Shown here: piece by piece, positions 18,343-27,146 of the stretch
Layout of the letters: each line of letters starts with the position of its first letter
Position numbering within the stretch: position 1 is the first letter of the stretch
Origin: Candidatus Tumulicola sp.
GTDB taxonomy: Bacteria > Vulcanimicrobiota > Vulcanimicrobiia > Vulcanimicrobiales > Vulcanimicrobiaceae
DNA: 64,000 bases
Direction: 5' to 3'
Assembly (NCBI GenBank): GCA_036490475.1
Contig: DASXDT010000001.1
Span: forward strand, 1-64,000
The notes under the pieces: generated by a model
The model's database searches: none
What the model was told of the DNA's origin: nothing
Seen by the model: only the letters and a program-made list of their open reading frames with translations
Position numbers and translations under genes: made by a program

Positions 18343-18744
18343 CTACCAGACGTAGGCTATGACCTCGCCGCCGACGCCAACTTTTTTGGCGCGTTTGCCG
18401 GACATGATGCCCTGCGGCGTCGAGATGATGACCAGACCCAAACCGCCCAGCACGCGCGGAATCTCCGACTTGCCGGTGTAGACCCGCAACCCCGGGCGCG
18501 AAATGCGGCGAAGGCCGTTGATGACTTTTTCTTTTTCCGGCCCGTACTTGAGCTGGATGCGGATGAGGCCTTGCGGACCCTCCGTCACGCGCTCGAAACT
18601 GACGATGAAGCCTTCATCGACGAGAATCTGCGCGATCGCCTGTTTGGGGCGCGAGGCCGGAATATCGACCGTCTTGTGGTTGGCCATATTCGCATTGCGA
18701 ATGCGCGTCAACATATCGGCGATGGGATCGGTTACTGCGGACAT
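18343..18744 (-). CDS. rpsH: 30S ribosomal protein S8
   Basis: 16S-binding assembly protein. The 133 residues start [18 protein letters not shown] and end with the signature [20 protein letters not shown]. It follows rpsN by 10 bases. In E. coli S8 is the translational repressor of the spc operon; whether that applies here cannot be read. Confidence 0.97.
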   Translation of the reverse strand: MSAVTDPIADMLTRIRNANMANHKTVDIPASRPKQAIAQILVDEGFIVSFERVTEGPQGLIRIQLKYGPEKEKVINGLRRISRPGLRVYTGKSEIPRVLGGLGLVIISTPQGIMSGKRAKKVGVGGEVIAYVW

Positions 18745-18754
18745 GCCTTCCCCC

Positions 18755-18940
18755 TTACCACGACGCCTTGGTCACGCCAGGAACGACGCCTTTGTGCGCG
18801 TTCTCACGGAAGCAGATGCGGCACATAGCAAAGCGACGCAAGTAGCCGCGCGGGCGCCCGCAGATGCGGCAACGATTGTAATCGCGCACCCCGAACTTGG
18901 ACCCACGCTGCTGCTTGACTATCATGCTCGTTTTCGCCAT
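18755..18940 (-). CDS. rpsN: 30S ribosomal protein S14, zinc type
   Basis: A 61-residue short S14 with a CxxC...CxxC zinc site (CRIC and CRIC, about residues 24-27 and 40-43). This zinc form is typical of many non-proteobacterial lineages. Its ATG overlaps the rplE stop (TAATG). Confidence 0.96.
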   Translation of the reverse strand: MAKTSMIVKQQRGSKFGVRDYNRCRICGRPRGYLRRFAMCRICFRENAHKGVVPGVTKASW

Positions 18941-19491
18941 TAACCGCGTCCCTTCTGTAGCGGAAGACCCATCGCCGTAAGAAACTCCGACGCTTCTTCG
19001 TCGTTCTTGGCCGTCGTAACGATCGTGATATCCATCCCGCGCGTCTTGTCGACTTTGTCGTAGTTGATTTCTGGAAACACGAGCTGCTCTCGCAACCCTA
19101 AGTTGTAGTTGCCGCGTCCGTCGAACGACTTCGTCGGCAAGCCCCGGAAGTCGCGGATACGCGGCAGCACGACGTTGAACAGCTTGTCCAGGAACACGTA
19201 CATGCGCTCGCCGCGCAGCGTGACCTTGGCTCCGATGTTCATGCCTTCGCGTAGCTTGAACGCCGCGATCGACTTGCGTGCCTTGGTGACGATCGGCTTT
19301 TGGCCGGAGATCGCCGTCAGTTCCGAAACCGCCGCATCGAGCGACTTGGGGTTAGCAATCGCCTCACCCACGCTCATGTTGATGACGACCTTCGAGAACT
19401 TCGGAATCTCGTGGACGTTAGCATAGCCGAAGCGCTCTTGCAGCTGTTCGCGCACGCGTCCTTGATAGGTTTCCCGCAAACGATTCGCCAC
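18940..19491 (-). CDS. rplE: 50S ribosomal protein L5
   Basis: 5S rRNA-binding central-protuberance protein. The frame is open further upstream inside rplX; the GTG at 19491 is chosen because GAAGGGAG precedes it, it lies 2 bases after the rplX stop and it gives a normal 183-residue protein ([17 protein letters not shown]). The signature [16 protein letters not shown] lies near the C terminus. Confidence 0.94.
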   Translation of the reverse strand: MANRLRETYQGRVREQLQERFGYANVHEIPKFSKVVINMSVGEAIANPKSLDAAVSELTAISGQKPIVTKARKSIAAFKLREGMNIGAKVTLRGERMYVFLDKLFNVVLPRIRDFRGLPTKSFDGRGNYNLGLREQLVFPEINYDKVDKTRGMDITIVTTAKNDEEASEFLTAMGLPLQKGRG

Positions 19492-19493
19492 GC

Positions 19494-19853
19494 TTACGCT
19501 CCCTTCGCCGATTCGCGCGCGGGCTCGCCGCAGCGCGCGCAAACGCGTTGCGAACCGCCCGTCGGCGACTGCTGATGGCGCAGGCGCGTCGGCAGTTTGC
19601 ACTTCTCACAGACGTATTGCAGAGCCGACAACGGAAGCGGCGCTTCTTTCTCGACGATGCCGCCTGTCTGCGAGCCGCCCATGTTGCCGGACGTACGCTC
19701 TTGTTTGGTGTGCCGCTTGATCACGTTCAGACCTTCGATCGTCGCGGTTCCGTGGTCGACTTGCACCGCCTTGACGGTTCCGCGATGACCGCGTTCTTTG
19801 CCGCGACGGATCATCACCGTGTCGCCCTTTAAAATATTCGGTTTGGCTGCCAT
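19494..19853 (-). CDS. rplX: 50S ribosomal protein L24
   Basis: Assembly-initiator protein. The KOW motif ([18 protein letters not shown]) is at the N terminus. The C-terminal part carries two CxxC pairs (CEKC and CARC) that could bind zinc, a form seen in several phyla. The 119 residues are slightly longer than the E. coli protein, with an Ala/Ser-rich tail. Confidence 0.95.
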   Translation of the reverse strand: MAAKPNILKGDTVMIRRGKERGHRGTVKAVQVDHGTATIEGLNVIKRHTKQERTSGNMGGSQTGGIVEKEAPLPLSALQYVCEKCKLPTRLRHQQSPTGGSQRVCARCGEPARESAKGA

Positions 19854-19858
19854 AACGC

Positions 19859-20236
19859 TTATAACACCTCCGGCGCCAGCGATGCGATCTTTAAGAAGCC
19901 GCGGTCGCGCAGTTCGCGCATGACCGGGCCGAAGACGCGCGTGCCGCGCGGATCCAGATTGTCTTTGTCTCCCTTAATAATCACGCAAGCGTTGTCGTCG
20001 CTGCGTACGACCGAACCGTCGGCACGCCGGATCGGCGCACTCGTGCGGACGACGACGGCTTTGACGACTTGACCCTTCTTGACGGCCGCACCCGGAATGG
20101 CGCTCTTCACCGTTCCGACGACGATGTCGCCGACGTGTGCGTACGAGTGCCGGCTGCCGCCGGAAATGTGAATCACCAGCAGTTCGCGTGCGCCGGAGTT
20201 ATCGGCCACCTTGAGCCGCGTTTCTTGTTGGATCAC
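19859..20236 (-). CDS. rplN: 50S ribosomal protein L14
   Basis: 23S-binding protein at the subunit interface. The start is the GTG at 20236 ([19 protein letters not shown]), which overlaps the rpsQ stop as GTGA and gives 125 residues, close to the usual 122; the longer upstream frame lies within rpsQ. The core [19 protein letters not shown] is typical. Confidence 0.95.
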   Translation of the reverse strand: MIQQETRLKVADNSGARELLVIHISGGSRHSYAHVGDIVVGTVKSAIPGAAVKKGQVVKAVVVRTSAPIRRADGSVVRSDDNACVIIKGDKDNLDPRGTRVFGPVMRELRDRGFLKIASLAPEVL

Positions 20237-20565
20237 TTCGCTCGCTCCACGATTTCGACCAACCGCCAGCGCTTGTCGCGCGATAACGGACGGCATTCCA
20301 TAATACGAACCACGTCGCCGATGTTGGCTTCGTTGCGCTCGTCGTGTGCCTTGAAGCGCGACGACTTGCGAACGATCTTGCCGTAGGTGCGATGCGGCAC
20401 GCGCGTTTCGGACACGACGACGATCGTCTTGTCCATCTTATTGGACGCGACGCGACCTTGCTTGACGCGCCGCGACGCGCGTTCCGTCGCGTCCGTCGCG
20501 TCGACGGCCGGCGTTTCGACGACCGGCGTCTCGACGACCGGCGTCTCGACGTTATGCTGCTCCAT
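20233..20565 (-). CDS. rpsQ: 30S ribosomal protein S17 with repetitive N-terminal extension
   Basis: 16S-binding protein. The S17 domain ([19 protein letters not shown] and [19 protein letters not shown]) occupies about residues 35-105. Before it is an acidic extension made of VETPV units, encoded by a 15-base tandem repeat. The ATG at 20565 is preceded by GAGGAG and overlaps rpmC by 14 bases; a TTG 15 bases upstream is a less likely alternative. Confidence 0.92.
   Translation of the reverse strand: MEQHNVETPVVETPVVETPAVDATDATERASRRVKQGRVASNKMDKTIVVVSETRVPHRTYGKIVRKSSRFKAHDERNEANIGDVVRIMECRPLSRDKRWRLVEIVERAK
20506..20550. repeat. 15-base in-frame tandem repeat in rpsQ
   Basis: Three consecutive 15-base units; the two at 20521-20550 are identical (GACCGGCGTCTCGAC on the plus strand) and the first differs at two positions. 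Read on the minus strand they give VETPV units at the S17 N terminus. The unit is a multiple of three, so copy number can change without frameshift. Confidence 0.85.
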
Positions 20566-20773
20566 GCTGCTCCTCGGCAATCCGCTTTTCGGAAATCACG
20601 GTCTGAATGCGTGCGTAGGTACGGCGGATGGCACGAACCTTGCTGAAATCCGTGAGATGCCCGGTACGCAGCGCAAAGCGCAGCGTAAACATCTCGTTCT
20701 TGGTGTCGCGCGCTTTCTGCTCGAGCTCTTTAATGCTCAGCGAACGCCACTCGTCGAGATCGGTTTTTATCAT
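20552..20773 (-). CDS. rpmC: 50S ribosomal protein L29
   Basis: Small helical protein at the exit tunnel. The 73 residues include the L29 core ([20 protein letters not shown] and the late [15 protein letters not shown]). Start overlaps the rplP stop by 4 bases. Confidence 0.95.
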   Translation of the reverse strand: MIKTDLDEWRSLSIKELEQKARDTKNEMFTLRFALRTGHLTDFSKVRAIRRTYARIQTVISEKRIAEEQHGAA

Positions 20774-21189
20774 GCGGTGACCTCCTCGCGGGCGACGATC
20801 TTGGTATCGATGGGCAACTTGGCGGCGGCGCGTTTCAGCGCTTCGCGAGCGACTTCCGGCGCAACGCCGGAAAGCTCGAACAGCACGCGTCCGGGACGCA
20901 CCACGGCTACCCAGAACTCCGGATTACCTTTGCCGGCGCCCATGCGGACTTCGGCGGGCTTTTTGGTGACCGGCTTATCCGGAAACACTTTGATCCACAC
21001 TTTGCCGCCACGTTTGATGTGGCGCGTCATGGCGATACGAGCCGCTTCGATCTGCCGGCTGGTCATCCAACACGGTTCCATCGCTTGCAATCCGAAATCG
21101 CCGAACGTCAGCGTGCTCCCGCGAATCGCGCGCCCGGTCATGCGTCCGCGATGCACCTTGCGCCATTTGACGCGTTTGGGGGTCAGCAT
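20770..21189 (-). CDS. rplP: 50S ribosomal protein L16
   Basis: Large-subunit protein at the tRNA-binding site. The 139-residue protein starts [17 protein letters not shown] and carries the signature [19 protein letters not shown] and [15 protein letters not shown]. Its first base is the last base of the rpsC stop. Confidence 0.97.
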   Translation of the reverse strand: MLTPKRVKWRKVHRGRMTGRAIRGSTLTFGDFGLQAMEPCWMTSRQIEAARIAMTRHIKRGGKVWIKVFPDKPVTKKPAEVRMGAGKGNPEFWVAVVRPGRVLFELSGVAPEVAREALKRAAAKLPIDTKIVAREEVTA

Positions 21190-22202
21190 TACTCTTCGGT
21201 GACCTCCGGTTGCGCGGGTGCGGGTGCAGCCTCAGCTTGCGGCGCGGGCGCGGTTTCGACGTGCGGCGCGGGTGCGGCTTCGACGTGCGGTGCGGGTGCG
21301 GCTTCGACGTGCGGCGCGGGCGTCGACTCGACGACTGCGGCTAACCGATCGACGATCGCTTCGGGCGCGCTTTCGTTCGGCAGCGCGGCTTCGGTAAGCG
21401 CTTGCGCCTCGGACTCATGTGCCGGACGAGAGATCGGCGGCTGATGCGGCGGCGCTCCAACCGCTTGCGGAGCACGCTCGCCACTACGGCCGCGGCCGCG
21501 GCCACCCCGTTCGCGACGTTCGCGGAACCCGCCGCGGTCGGCACGATCGCGAACATTGGCATCCGGGCGCGGCTGATCGGGCAGCACTTCGCCGCGATAC
21601 ACCCACACTTTGACGCCGATGCGGCCGAACGTGGTAAATGCTTCGACGGTCGCGTAATCGATGTCGGCGCGCAGCGTGTGCAGCGGCACCTTGCCATCGG
21701 AGTTGCGCTCGGTACGCGCGATTTCGGCACCGCCGAGGCGGCCCGAGACTTGTACTTTGACGCCGCGCGCGCCGGCCTTCATGGTTCGCATGATGGCTTG
21801 CTTCATAGCGCGACGGAACGCGATGCGTTTCTCGAGTTGATCGACGATGTTCTGGCCGACCAGACGCGCATCGAGCTCGGGATGCTTGATTTCCACGACG
21901 TTCACCTGAACGTTCTTGCCGGTCAGACGCTCGAGGCTCTTGCGGATGTCCTCGATACCGACGCCGCGCTTGCCGATGATGATACCGGGCTTGGCGGTGT
22001 TGATGAGAACGCGCACCTGATTGGTACGCCGCTCGATCTCAACTTTGCTAATTGCGGCCGAGCGCATCCAGCGGTTGAGATACTTGCGAATCGCGACGTC
22101 TTCGTGCAACCAATCGATGTAGTGGCGCTTCTCGAACCACCGGCTGTCCCACGTCCGCGTGATGCCCAGCCGCAATCCGACCGGGTGAATTTTTTGACCC
22201 AT
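21189..22202 (-). CDS. rpsC: 30S ribosomal protein S3 with long repetitive C-terminal extension
   Basis: Small-subunit protein at the mRNA entry site. Residues 1 to about 210 are normal S3, with KH domain ([18 protein letters not shown]) and the late [10 protein letters not shown]. The 337-residue total exceeds the usual 210-240: a basic RG-rich segment ([15 protein letters not shown]) is followed by about 90 residues of Ala/Pro/Glu, including several APHVEAAP units encoded by 24-base repeats. The domain call is certain; the role of the extension is unknown. Confidence 0.95.
   Translation of the reverse strand: MGQKIHPVGLRLGITRTWDSRWFEKRHYIDWLHEDVAIRKYLNRWMRSAAISKVEIERRTNQVRVLINTAKPGIIIGKRGVGIEDIRKSLERLTGKNVQVNVVEIKHPELDARLVGQNIVDQLEKRIAFRRAMKQAIMRTMKAGARGVKVQVSGRLGGAEIARTERNSDGKVPLHTLRADIDYATVEAFTTFGRIGVKVWVYRGEVLPDQPRPDANVRDRADRGGFRERRERGGRGRGRSGERAPQAVGAPPHQPPISRPAHESEAQALTEAALPNESAPEAIVDRLAAVVESTPAPHVEAAPAPHVEAAPAPHVETAPAPQAEAAPAPAQPEVTEE
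21250..21321. repeat. 24-base tandem repeat in the rpsC 3' end
   Basis: Three adjacent 24-base units (21250-21273, 21274-21297, 21298-21321) differing at a few third-codon positions, with degenerate flanking copies on both sides. On the minus strand they encode APHVEAAP units. Being a multiple of three, the array can expand or shrink in frame. Confidence 0.85.
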
Positions 22203-22204
22203 GC

Positions 22205-22726
22205 TTACTCCGTAGCTCCGGCAGCAGCTGCTGCAACCGGCGCGGTCGCGCGTTTGCGCGAAGATTTCTTGCGGCCCGCTTCGGCGGCCGGACGGCGAAC
22301 GATGCGGCGTGCGCTCTGTACCGAGGCACCGGCGCGTTTGCGCGGCGGCTTGGCCGGCGGCTGTTCGCTCACCATGACGGTAACGTGCGACAGACGCTTA
22401 CGCTTGAAGTACGCACGGCCTTGTGCGCGCGGATCCAGTCGCTTGGTGAAGCGTCCGCCGGGACCGCCGTCGACCGTAATGCGCGTGATGTACAGCTCGT
22501 CGGCATTCATGTCGTGATTGTTGCCGGCGTTGGCGACGGCGCTGCGAACCAACTTGCCGATCGGTTCGGCGGCGTAGACGTCGGCAAACTTCAACAGCGC
22601 GAGGGCTTCACGCACGCTCTTACCGCGAATGGCATCGGCCACGCGGCGCAGTTTACGCGGTCCCATGCGCACGAAGCGCAGATGCGCGACGGCGTTGGTC
22701 GTAGGAAGCGGATGTGCGGCACTCAT
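22205..22726 (-). CDS. rplV: 50S ribosomal protein L22 with basic C-terminal extension
   Basis: Protein lining the nascent-peptide tunnel. Residues 1 to about 115 are normal L22 ([20 protein letters not shown]; the tunnel hairpin around [17 protein letters not shown]). The remaining 55 or so residues are an extra Lys/Arg/Ala-rich tail, giving 173 in total against the usual 110-120. Start overlaps the rpsS stop by one base. Confidence 0.95.
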   Translation of the reverse strand: MSAAHPLPTTNAVAHLRFVRMGPRKLRRVADAIRGKSVREALALLKFADVYAAEPIGKLVRSAVANAGNNHDMNADELYITRITVDGGPGGRFTKRLDPRAQGRAYFKRKRLSHVTVMVSEQPPAKPPRKRAGASVQSARRIVRRPAAEAGRKKSSRKRATAPVAAAAAGATE

Positions 22727-23001
22727 TATTTCACCGTCGCTTTATCGCCGCCATGTCCGCGGAAATGACGCGTCGGCGAAAACTCGCCAAGCTTGTGGCC
22801 AACCATATTCTCGGTGACGTAGACCGGAATATGCATCTTGCCGTTGTGCACGCCGATCGTATGCCCGACCATGGCCGGAACGATCGTCGAAGCGCGGCTC
22901 CACGTTTTCACGACGCGCTTGTCGCGCGTTTCGTTGAGCTGATCGATTTTCTTGATCAGATGCTCGGCCACGAACGGGCCCTTTTTGAGACTGCGGCTCA
23001 T
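22726..23001 (-). CDS. rpsS: 30S ribosomal protein S19
   Basis: Small-subunit head protein. The 91 residues start [15 protein letters not shown] and contain the signature [20 protein letters not shown]. It begins one base after the rplB stop. Confidence 0.97.
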   Translation of the reverse strand: MSRSLKKGPFVAEHLIKKIDQLNETRDKRVVKTWSRASTIVPAMVGHTIGVHNGKMHIPVYVTENMVGHKLGEFSPTRHFRGHGGDKATVK

Positions 23002-23829
23002 TTACTTCGAACCCCGTTTGCGAACGATCATCTTGGTCGTGCGCTTGTTACGGCGCGTCTTTTTGCCCATCGTCATCTGGCCCCACGGCGTGGTCGGCGG
23101 ACGGCCCGAGGTCGAACGCGCCTCACCACCACCATGCGGGTGATCGACTGGATTCATGGCGATACCGCGAACGCTCGGGCGTTTGCCCAAATGGCGTTGA
23201 CGGCCGGCTTTACCGATGACTTGATTTTCGTGCTCGATGTTGCCGAGTTGACCGATGGTTGCGCGGCAATCGATGTGGATGCGGCGCACTTCGCCGGACG
23301 GCATACGCACTTGCGAGTACGTGCCTTCTTTTGCCATCAACTGGGCCGAAACGCCGGCCGAACGAACGAGCTTGCCGCCCTCGCCCGAACGCAGCTCGAT
23401 GTTGTGGATGACGGTACCGACCGGAATGTTCTTGATCGGCAGGCAGTTGCCGATTTTGATGTCGGCGCCGGTGCCCGACTCGATCGGATCGCCGACCTTG
23501 AGGCCGAGCGGCGCAAGGATGTAACGCTTCTCGCCGTCGCGATAGTTGACCAACGCAATACGGCACGAACGATTCGGGTCGTATTCGATCGTCGCGACTT
23601 TGGCGGGAATCCCGTCCTTGGTACGCTTGAAATCGATAATACGATACCGGCGTCGCGCTCCGCCGCCTTTGTGGCGAACGGTGATGCGTCCGTTATTGTT
23701 GCGTCCGGCGTTCTTCTTGCCGGCTTCCAGCAGCGACTTTTCGGGTTCGACCTTCGACAGATCCGAAAAATCCATCGTGGTGATGAACCGGCGGCCGGGA
23801 GATGTCGGGCGATATTTCTTTACTGGCAT
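23002..23829 (-). CDS. rplB: 50S ribosomal protein L2
   Basis: Peptidyl-transferase-centre protein. The 275-residue protein has the conserved [14 protein letters not shown] loop near residue 225-240, which contains the functionally important His, and the usual basic C terminus. Order rplC-rplD-rplW-rplB-rpsS is the standard S10 order. Confidence 0.97.
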   Translation of the reverse strand: MPVKKYRPTSPGRRFITTMDFSDLSKVEPEKSLLEAGKKNAGRNNNGRITVRHKGGGARRRYRIIDFKRTKDGIPAKVATIEYDPNRSCRIALVNYRDGEKRYILAPLGLKVGDPIESGTGADIKIGNCLPIKNIPVGTVIHNIELRSGEGGKLVRSAGVSAQLMAKEGTYSQVRMPSGEVRRIHIDCRATIGQLGNIEHENQVIGKAGRQRHLGKRPSVRGIAMNPVDHPHGGGEARSTSGRPPTTPWGQMTMGKKTRRNKRTTKMIVRKRGSK

Positions 23830-23831
23830 GT

Positions 23832-24140
23832 TTATTGCTCGAAGTAGTTGACGCCGGCCAGTTCGATTTTTTGTCCGGCCTTGAGGGTGACGACGGCTTT
23901 TTTGAAGTCGCTCTGCTTGCCATGCGTTTTCACGCCGCGCTTGGCGAAGTTGCGCGATTTACCGCGAACGTTCACGGTGTTGACCTTGGTCACGTTCACG
24001 CTGAAGATCGACTCGATCGCATGACGGATCTGCGTCTTAGTCGCGTGCGGGTTCACGACGAACGTGTACTGATTGAGTAGCGCATCGGCCATCGCTTTTT
24101 CGGTGATGCGCGGAGAAACGATGACGTCGCGGGCGTCCAC
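23832..24140 (-). CDS. rplW: 50S ribosomal protein L23
   Basis: Exit-tunnel protein and docking site for signal recognition particle and trigger factor. The 102 residues contain [19 protein letters not shown] and the loop [20 protein letters not shown]. It shares one base with the rplD stop (TAATG). Confidence 0.96.
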   Translation of the reverse strand: MDARDVIVSPRITEKAMADALLNQYTFVVNPHATKTQIRHAIESIFSVNVTKVNTVNVRGKSRNFAKRGVKTHGKQSDFKKAVVTLKAGQKIELAGVNYFEQ

Positions 24141-24799
24141 TAGCGGGCTCCTTCGGCAGCGTCGAGCCGGGCGACAACCGCGTCGTATGCGCCGGTCGTG
24201 AAGATAATGCGGTCGTAGCGCAACACGTCTTTAACATCGAGCGCTCCATCGTCGGTGACGGCGACTCGCCCAAGATTGCGCGTGACCCGCTCGAGCAGCG
24301 GACGAATTTCCTCGCCTTGTCCGCATACGACGAGGGTTTTGGGGCCGGTCTTCGCGGCCTTGACGTTGCCGAACAGCAGCGCCGCGCACGCGGCCGTCTT
24401 GTCGATCGCGAATCCCGCGGTATCGAGCAAGGTGATGGCATCGTTGCGGAAGCGATCGGATAGGGCGGCCATGAACGCGAGGCGGCGTTCCTTTTTATTG
24501 AGCGACTCCGAATAGCTGCGGGGCTTGGGGCCGAACACGACGCCGCCGTGGCGCCATTGCGGCGAGCGGATCGAACCCTGGCGGGCACGACCGGTTCCCT
24601 TTTGCTTATACGGTTTGCGGCCACCGCCCGAGACTTCGTCGCGACGCTTGGTCGAGGCAAGGCCGGCGCGAGCGTTCGCCATCTCGCGATGAACGGCCCG
24701 GAACACGACCGGAGCGGCCAACGCGTAATCGCGGAGCAATAACTCGGGGGCCGCGACCTCGCGTACGGTGGCGCCTTTGGAATCGATAACGTTTGGCAT
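24140..24799 (-). CDS. rplD: 50S ribosomal protein L4
   Basis: Tunnel protein; in E. coli also the feedback regulator of the S10 operon. The 219-residue protein has the tunnel loop signature [20 protein letters not shown] and the C-terminal globular part. It starts one base after the rplC stop. Confidence 0.96.
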   Translation of the reverse strand: MPNVIDSKGATVREVAAPELLLRDYALAAPVVFRAVHREMANARAGLASTKRRDEVSGGGRKPYKQKGTGRARQGSIRSPQWRHGGVVFGPKPRSYSESLNKKERRLAFMAALSDRFRNDAITLLDTAGFAIDKTAACAALLFGNVKAAKTGPKTLVVCGQGEEIRPLLERVTRNLGRVAVTDDGALDVKDVLRYDRIIFTTGAYDAVVARLDAAEGAR

Positions 24800-24800
24800 G

Positions 24801-25448
24801 CTACGCCCCCGCCGCCGGCGCGACCGGCCGGCTCTTGACGCTCTTGCGAACGATCACGAGGCCATTTTTGGCACCCGGAACCGGACCGCGAATCAACAGC
24901 AAGTTGCGCTCGCCATCGGCGCGGACGACTTCCAGATTCTGCGTCGTCGTGCGATCGACGCCGTAGTGTCCGGGACGCCGGCTACCCTTAACGGTACGAC
25001 CGGCGTTGGTGTCGCCGTTCGAGCCGGGCTGGCGGTGGATCATCGAACCGTGGCTCGCGCCGCCGCCGCTGAAGTTGTGGCGCTTGATGCCGCCGGCAAA
25101 GCCGTGGCCCTTCGAGATGCCTACCACGTCGATGCGATCGCCGGCTGCGAACTCGGCGACCGTCACGGTCTGACCGGCTTCGACGCCGTCGATGTCGTCG
25201 CGAAACTCGCGCACGTAACGTGCCGGTTCGACGTTCTGCTTCTTAAAATGCCCAGCAAGGGCACGGGTTACGCGGCGCTTTTTACGCGTGCCGAACCCCA
25301 GAGCCACGGCATCGTACCCGTGCTTCTCTTTCGTCCGGCGTTCCACGACCGTGCAGGGACCGGCTTCGATCACCGTCACCGGGACATATCGCCCGTCGTC
25401 GGTGAAAACGCTCGTCATCCCAACCTTGCGGCCAAGGATGTTCTTCAT
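24801..25448 (-). CDS. rplC: 50S ribosomal protein L3
   Basis: Assembly-initiator protein near the peptidyl-transferase centre. The ATG at 25448 (MKNILGRKVGMTSVFTDDGR) is chosen, giving 215 residues; the upstream open frame runs through the promoter region and is rejected. GGAGGASHGSMIHRQPGS-like core residues mark the family. It is the first gene of this block because rpsJ is detached and lies about 6 kb upstream. Confidence 0.95.
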   Translation of the reverse strand: MKNILGRKVGMTSVFTDDGRYVPVTVIEAGPCTVVERRTKEKHGYDAVALGFGTRKKRRVTRALAGHFKKQNVEPARYVREFRDDIDGVEAGQTVTVAEFAAGDRIDVVGISKGHGFAGGIKRHNFSGGGASHGSMIHRQPGSNGDTNAGRTVKGSRRPGHYGVDRTTTQNLEVVRADGERNLLLIRGPVPGAKNGLVIVRKSVKSRPVAPAAGA

Positions 25449-25563
25449 ACGTCCTCGTCCTGTTGAAATAAGGGGTGCTAGTACACGGGCCCAGGCGTAT
25501 CGACTAGAACTTTCGACCGGCACACGCAAATAACCGCGGGCCGGCCTGGACCACAACCCGGAG

Positions 25564-25592
25564 AGTGTATCAGGCGCCGCGAGAGGCGTCAA
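25564..25592 (-). promoter_or_regulatory. Promoter of the rplC ribosomal block
   Basis: On the minus strand TTGACG (25592-25587), a 17-base spacer and TACACT (25569-25564), followed by a leader of about 115 bases before the rplC ATG. The leader could host ribosomal-protein feedback control, but I see no decisive structure. Confidence 0.7.
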
Positions 25593-25707
25593 GGGCGAGA
25601 GTCGGCAGCCATGATGCCCGGACTTCGATCCATAGAAACGCTAGGTGCGCGTTCGGTGGCTCGCTCGCTTGATTCCGATCCCGCACCGTGCCGGTAAGGG
25701 GCACAGA
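25593..25707. other. Intergenic stretch without a recognised gene
   Basis: Together with the rplC leader (25449-25563), promoter and the repeat element this fills the 513-base gap between rplC and the glutaryl-CoA dehydrogenase-like gene. I see no gene, tRNA or clear terminator in this part. Confidence 0.5.
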
Positions 25708-25950
25708 AGCACTGCAAAATTTGGACTAGACTTAGTCCGCTGGTTCACATTTTGGCGATCGCCAAACTCGTCCTCAATGCTGTTGTTCATGGCCGACGCC
25801 CCGTTTCGCGCTGTCCGAGCCGTCGCCAATACGCCAGACAGAGCCGGACCGAACGCCGAAGCGGCCCAAAAAGCCGCATCCACACGTTACCGATTTGTGA
25901 ACGAGTGGACTAGACGTAGTCCGATTTCGCTACAGTCGAAAACGGGTGTG
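25708..25950. mobile_element. MITE-like element, copy A
   Basis: About 243 bases with inverted terminal sequences of about 35 bases. The left end carries GGACTAGACTTAGTCC (25723-25738) followed by GCTGGTTCACATTTTGG; the right end, read in complement, carries GGACTACGTCTAGTCC (25907-25922) followed by ACTCGTTCACAAATCGG. Each 16-mer is itself an inverted repeat (GGACTA/TAGTCC around 4 bases). A short hairpin segment with CTACAGTC follows at the right. Both ends match copy B (43567-43804) while the interiors do not align. No open frame resembling a transposase is present. It lies between the rplC promoter and the 3' end of the acyl-CoA dehydrogenase gene. Confidence 0.65.
25751..25766. repeat. 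Perfect 16-base palindrome inside element A
   Basis: TTTGGCGATCGCCAAA is a perfect palindrome just inside the left terminus of element A. It could be a protein-binding site; no equivalent perfect palindrome is visible at the same place in copy B. Confidence 0.5.
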
Positions 25951-25961
25951 TGCCGCCCGGC

Positions 25962-27146
25962 CTACGTGAATGCGTCGAGACCGGTGATCTCTTTTCCGAC
26001 GATGAGCGCGTGCATCTCCGTCGTGCCCTCGTAGGTGAGGACCGATTCGAGATTGTTCATGTGTCGGATCACCGGATACTCGAGGGTCACGCCGTTGGCG
26101 CCGAGGACGGTGCGGGCGGTGCGCGCGATCTGCAGCGCTTGGCGAACGTTGTTGAGTTTTCCGAAACTCACTTGCGAGGGATGCAACTGTTTGTCGTCTT
26201 TGCGCCGGCCGAGGTGCAATGCCAACAACGTGCCTTTGTTCAGCTCGAGCAGCATGTCGACCAGCTTTTCTTGCGTGAGCTGAAAGCCGCCGATCGGCCG
26301 GTCGAACTGCACGCGCGTCTTAGAATACTCCAGCGCGGTCTCGTAGCACGACCGCGCGGCGCCCATCGCGCCCCAGATGATCCCGTAGCGCGCTTCATTT
26401 AAACAGGCGAGCGGGCCGGAGAGACCGCGCGCCTTCGGGAGCAGCGCTTCGGCCGGCAGACGGCAGTCGTGCAGCACCAGTTCGCTCGTAACCGATGCGC
26501 GCAACGAAAGCTTGCGGTGGATATCGTTCGCGCTAAAGCCCTTGGTGCCGGCGGGAACGATGAATCCGCGGATGCCGTCGTCGGTCTGCGCCCAAACGAT
26601 CGAAACATTGGCGATCGAACCATTGGTAATCCACATTTTGGTTCCGTCGAGGATCCAATCGGAACCGTCGCGGCGCGCGGACGTGCGCATTCCGCTAGGA
26701 TTGCTGCCGAAGTCCGGCTCGGTCAAGCCGAAGCATCCGATGGCTTCGCCGCGAGCCATCGACGGCAGCCAGCGATTCTTCTGCTCTTCGCTGCCCCAGC
26801 GGTAGATCGCGTACATCGCAAGCGAGCCTTGAACCGAGGCAAAGCTGCGTACGCCCGAGTCGCCGGCTTCCAATTCCAAACAGGCGAGACCGTACGCCAC
26901 CGCGCTCGCTCCAGGACAACCGTACCCGTCGAGGTGCATGCCCAGGACGCCCAACTCACCCAAGCCGCGCCCCAGATCCCGCGGCAAGGTGCCGCTCTCG
27001 AACCAGTCGGCGACGTTAGGGGTAATGCGGTCGCGTACGAACGCGCGGACGCTGTCGCGGATCAGGCGTTCTTCGTCGGAGAGCAGCCCCGAAATGCCAA
27101 TGAAGTCGACGGCGTCGGGAGCGCTACGCGGGGTCGCTCCGCTCAC
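25962..27146 (-). CDS. Glutaryl-CoA dehydrogenase-like acyl-CoA dehydrogenase
   Basis: FAD enzyme of the acyl-CoA dehydrogenase family, 394 residues. It resembles glutaryl-CoA dehydrogenase, which oxidises and decarboxylates glutaryl-CoA to crotonyl-CoA in lysine, tryptophan and aromatic breakdown. Supporting features are [17 protein letters not shown] at the N terminus, [15 protein letters not shown] in the middle, and [20 protein letters not shown] at the C terminus, with the catalytic Glu in YEGT. It could take the end product of the aromatic-CoA modules further along the window. The start overlaps the upstream aldo/keto reductase stop by 4 bases. Confidence 0.82.
   Translation of the reverse strand: MSGATPRSAPDAVDFIGISGLLSDEERLIRDSVRAFVRDRITPNVADWFESGTLPRDLGRGLGELGVLGMHLDGYGCPGASAVAYGLACLELEAGDSGVRSFASVQGSLAMYAIYRWGSEEQKNRWLPSMARGEAIGCFGLTEPDFGSNPSGMRTSARRDGSDWILDGTKMWITNGSIANVSIVWAQTDDGIRGFIVPAGTKGFSANDIHRKLSLRASVTSELVLHDCRLPAEALLPKARGLSGPLACLNEARYGIIWGAMGAARSCYETALEYSKTRVQFDRPIGGFQLTQEKLVDMLLELNKGTLLALHLGRRKDDKQLHPSQVSFGKLNNVRQALQIARTARTVLGANGVTLEYPVIRHMNNLESVLTYEGTTEMHALIVGKEITGLDAFT

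Noticed and set aside
21250-21321. Repeat array considered as a CRISPR
   Set aside because: Units are contiguous without spacers and lie in frame within rpsC; no cas genes are present.
21402-22517. Long open frame (371 codons) on the plus strand across rpsC and rplV
   Set aside because: It is antisense to two certain ribosomal-protein genes; GC-rich codon bias keeps the opposite frame open. No recognisable protein pattern or ribosome-binding site.
22714-23847. Long open frame (377 codons) on the plus strand opposite rplB and rpsS
   Set aside because: Antisense to ribosomal genes, rich in Arg/His/Asp as expected of a complement frame, and without family features.
25449-25592. N-terminal extension of L3 to an upstream start
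   Set aside because: It would translate through a consensus-like promoter and leader, and the ATG at 25448 gives the standard L3 N terminus.
25641-25883. 80-codon frame inside and beside the MITE-like element A, considered as a transposase fragment
   Set aside because: No transposase motif, no counterpart in copy B, and composition of random GC-rich sequence.
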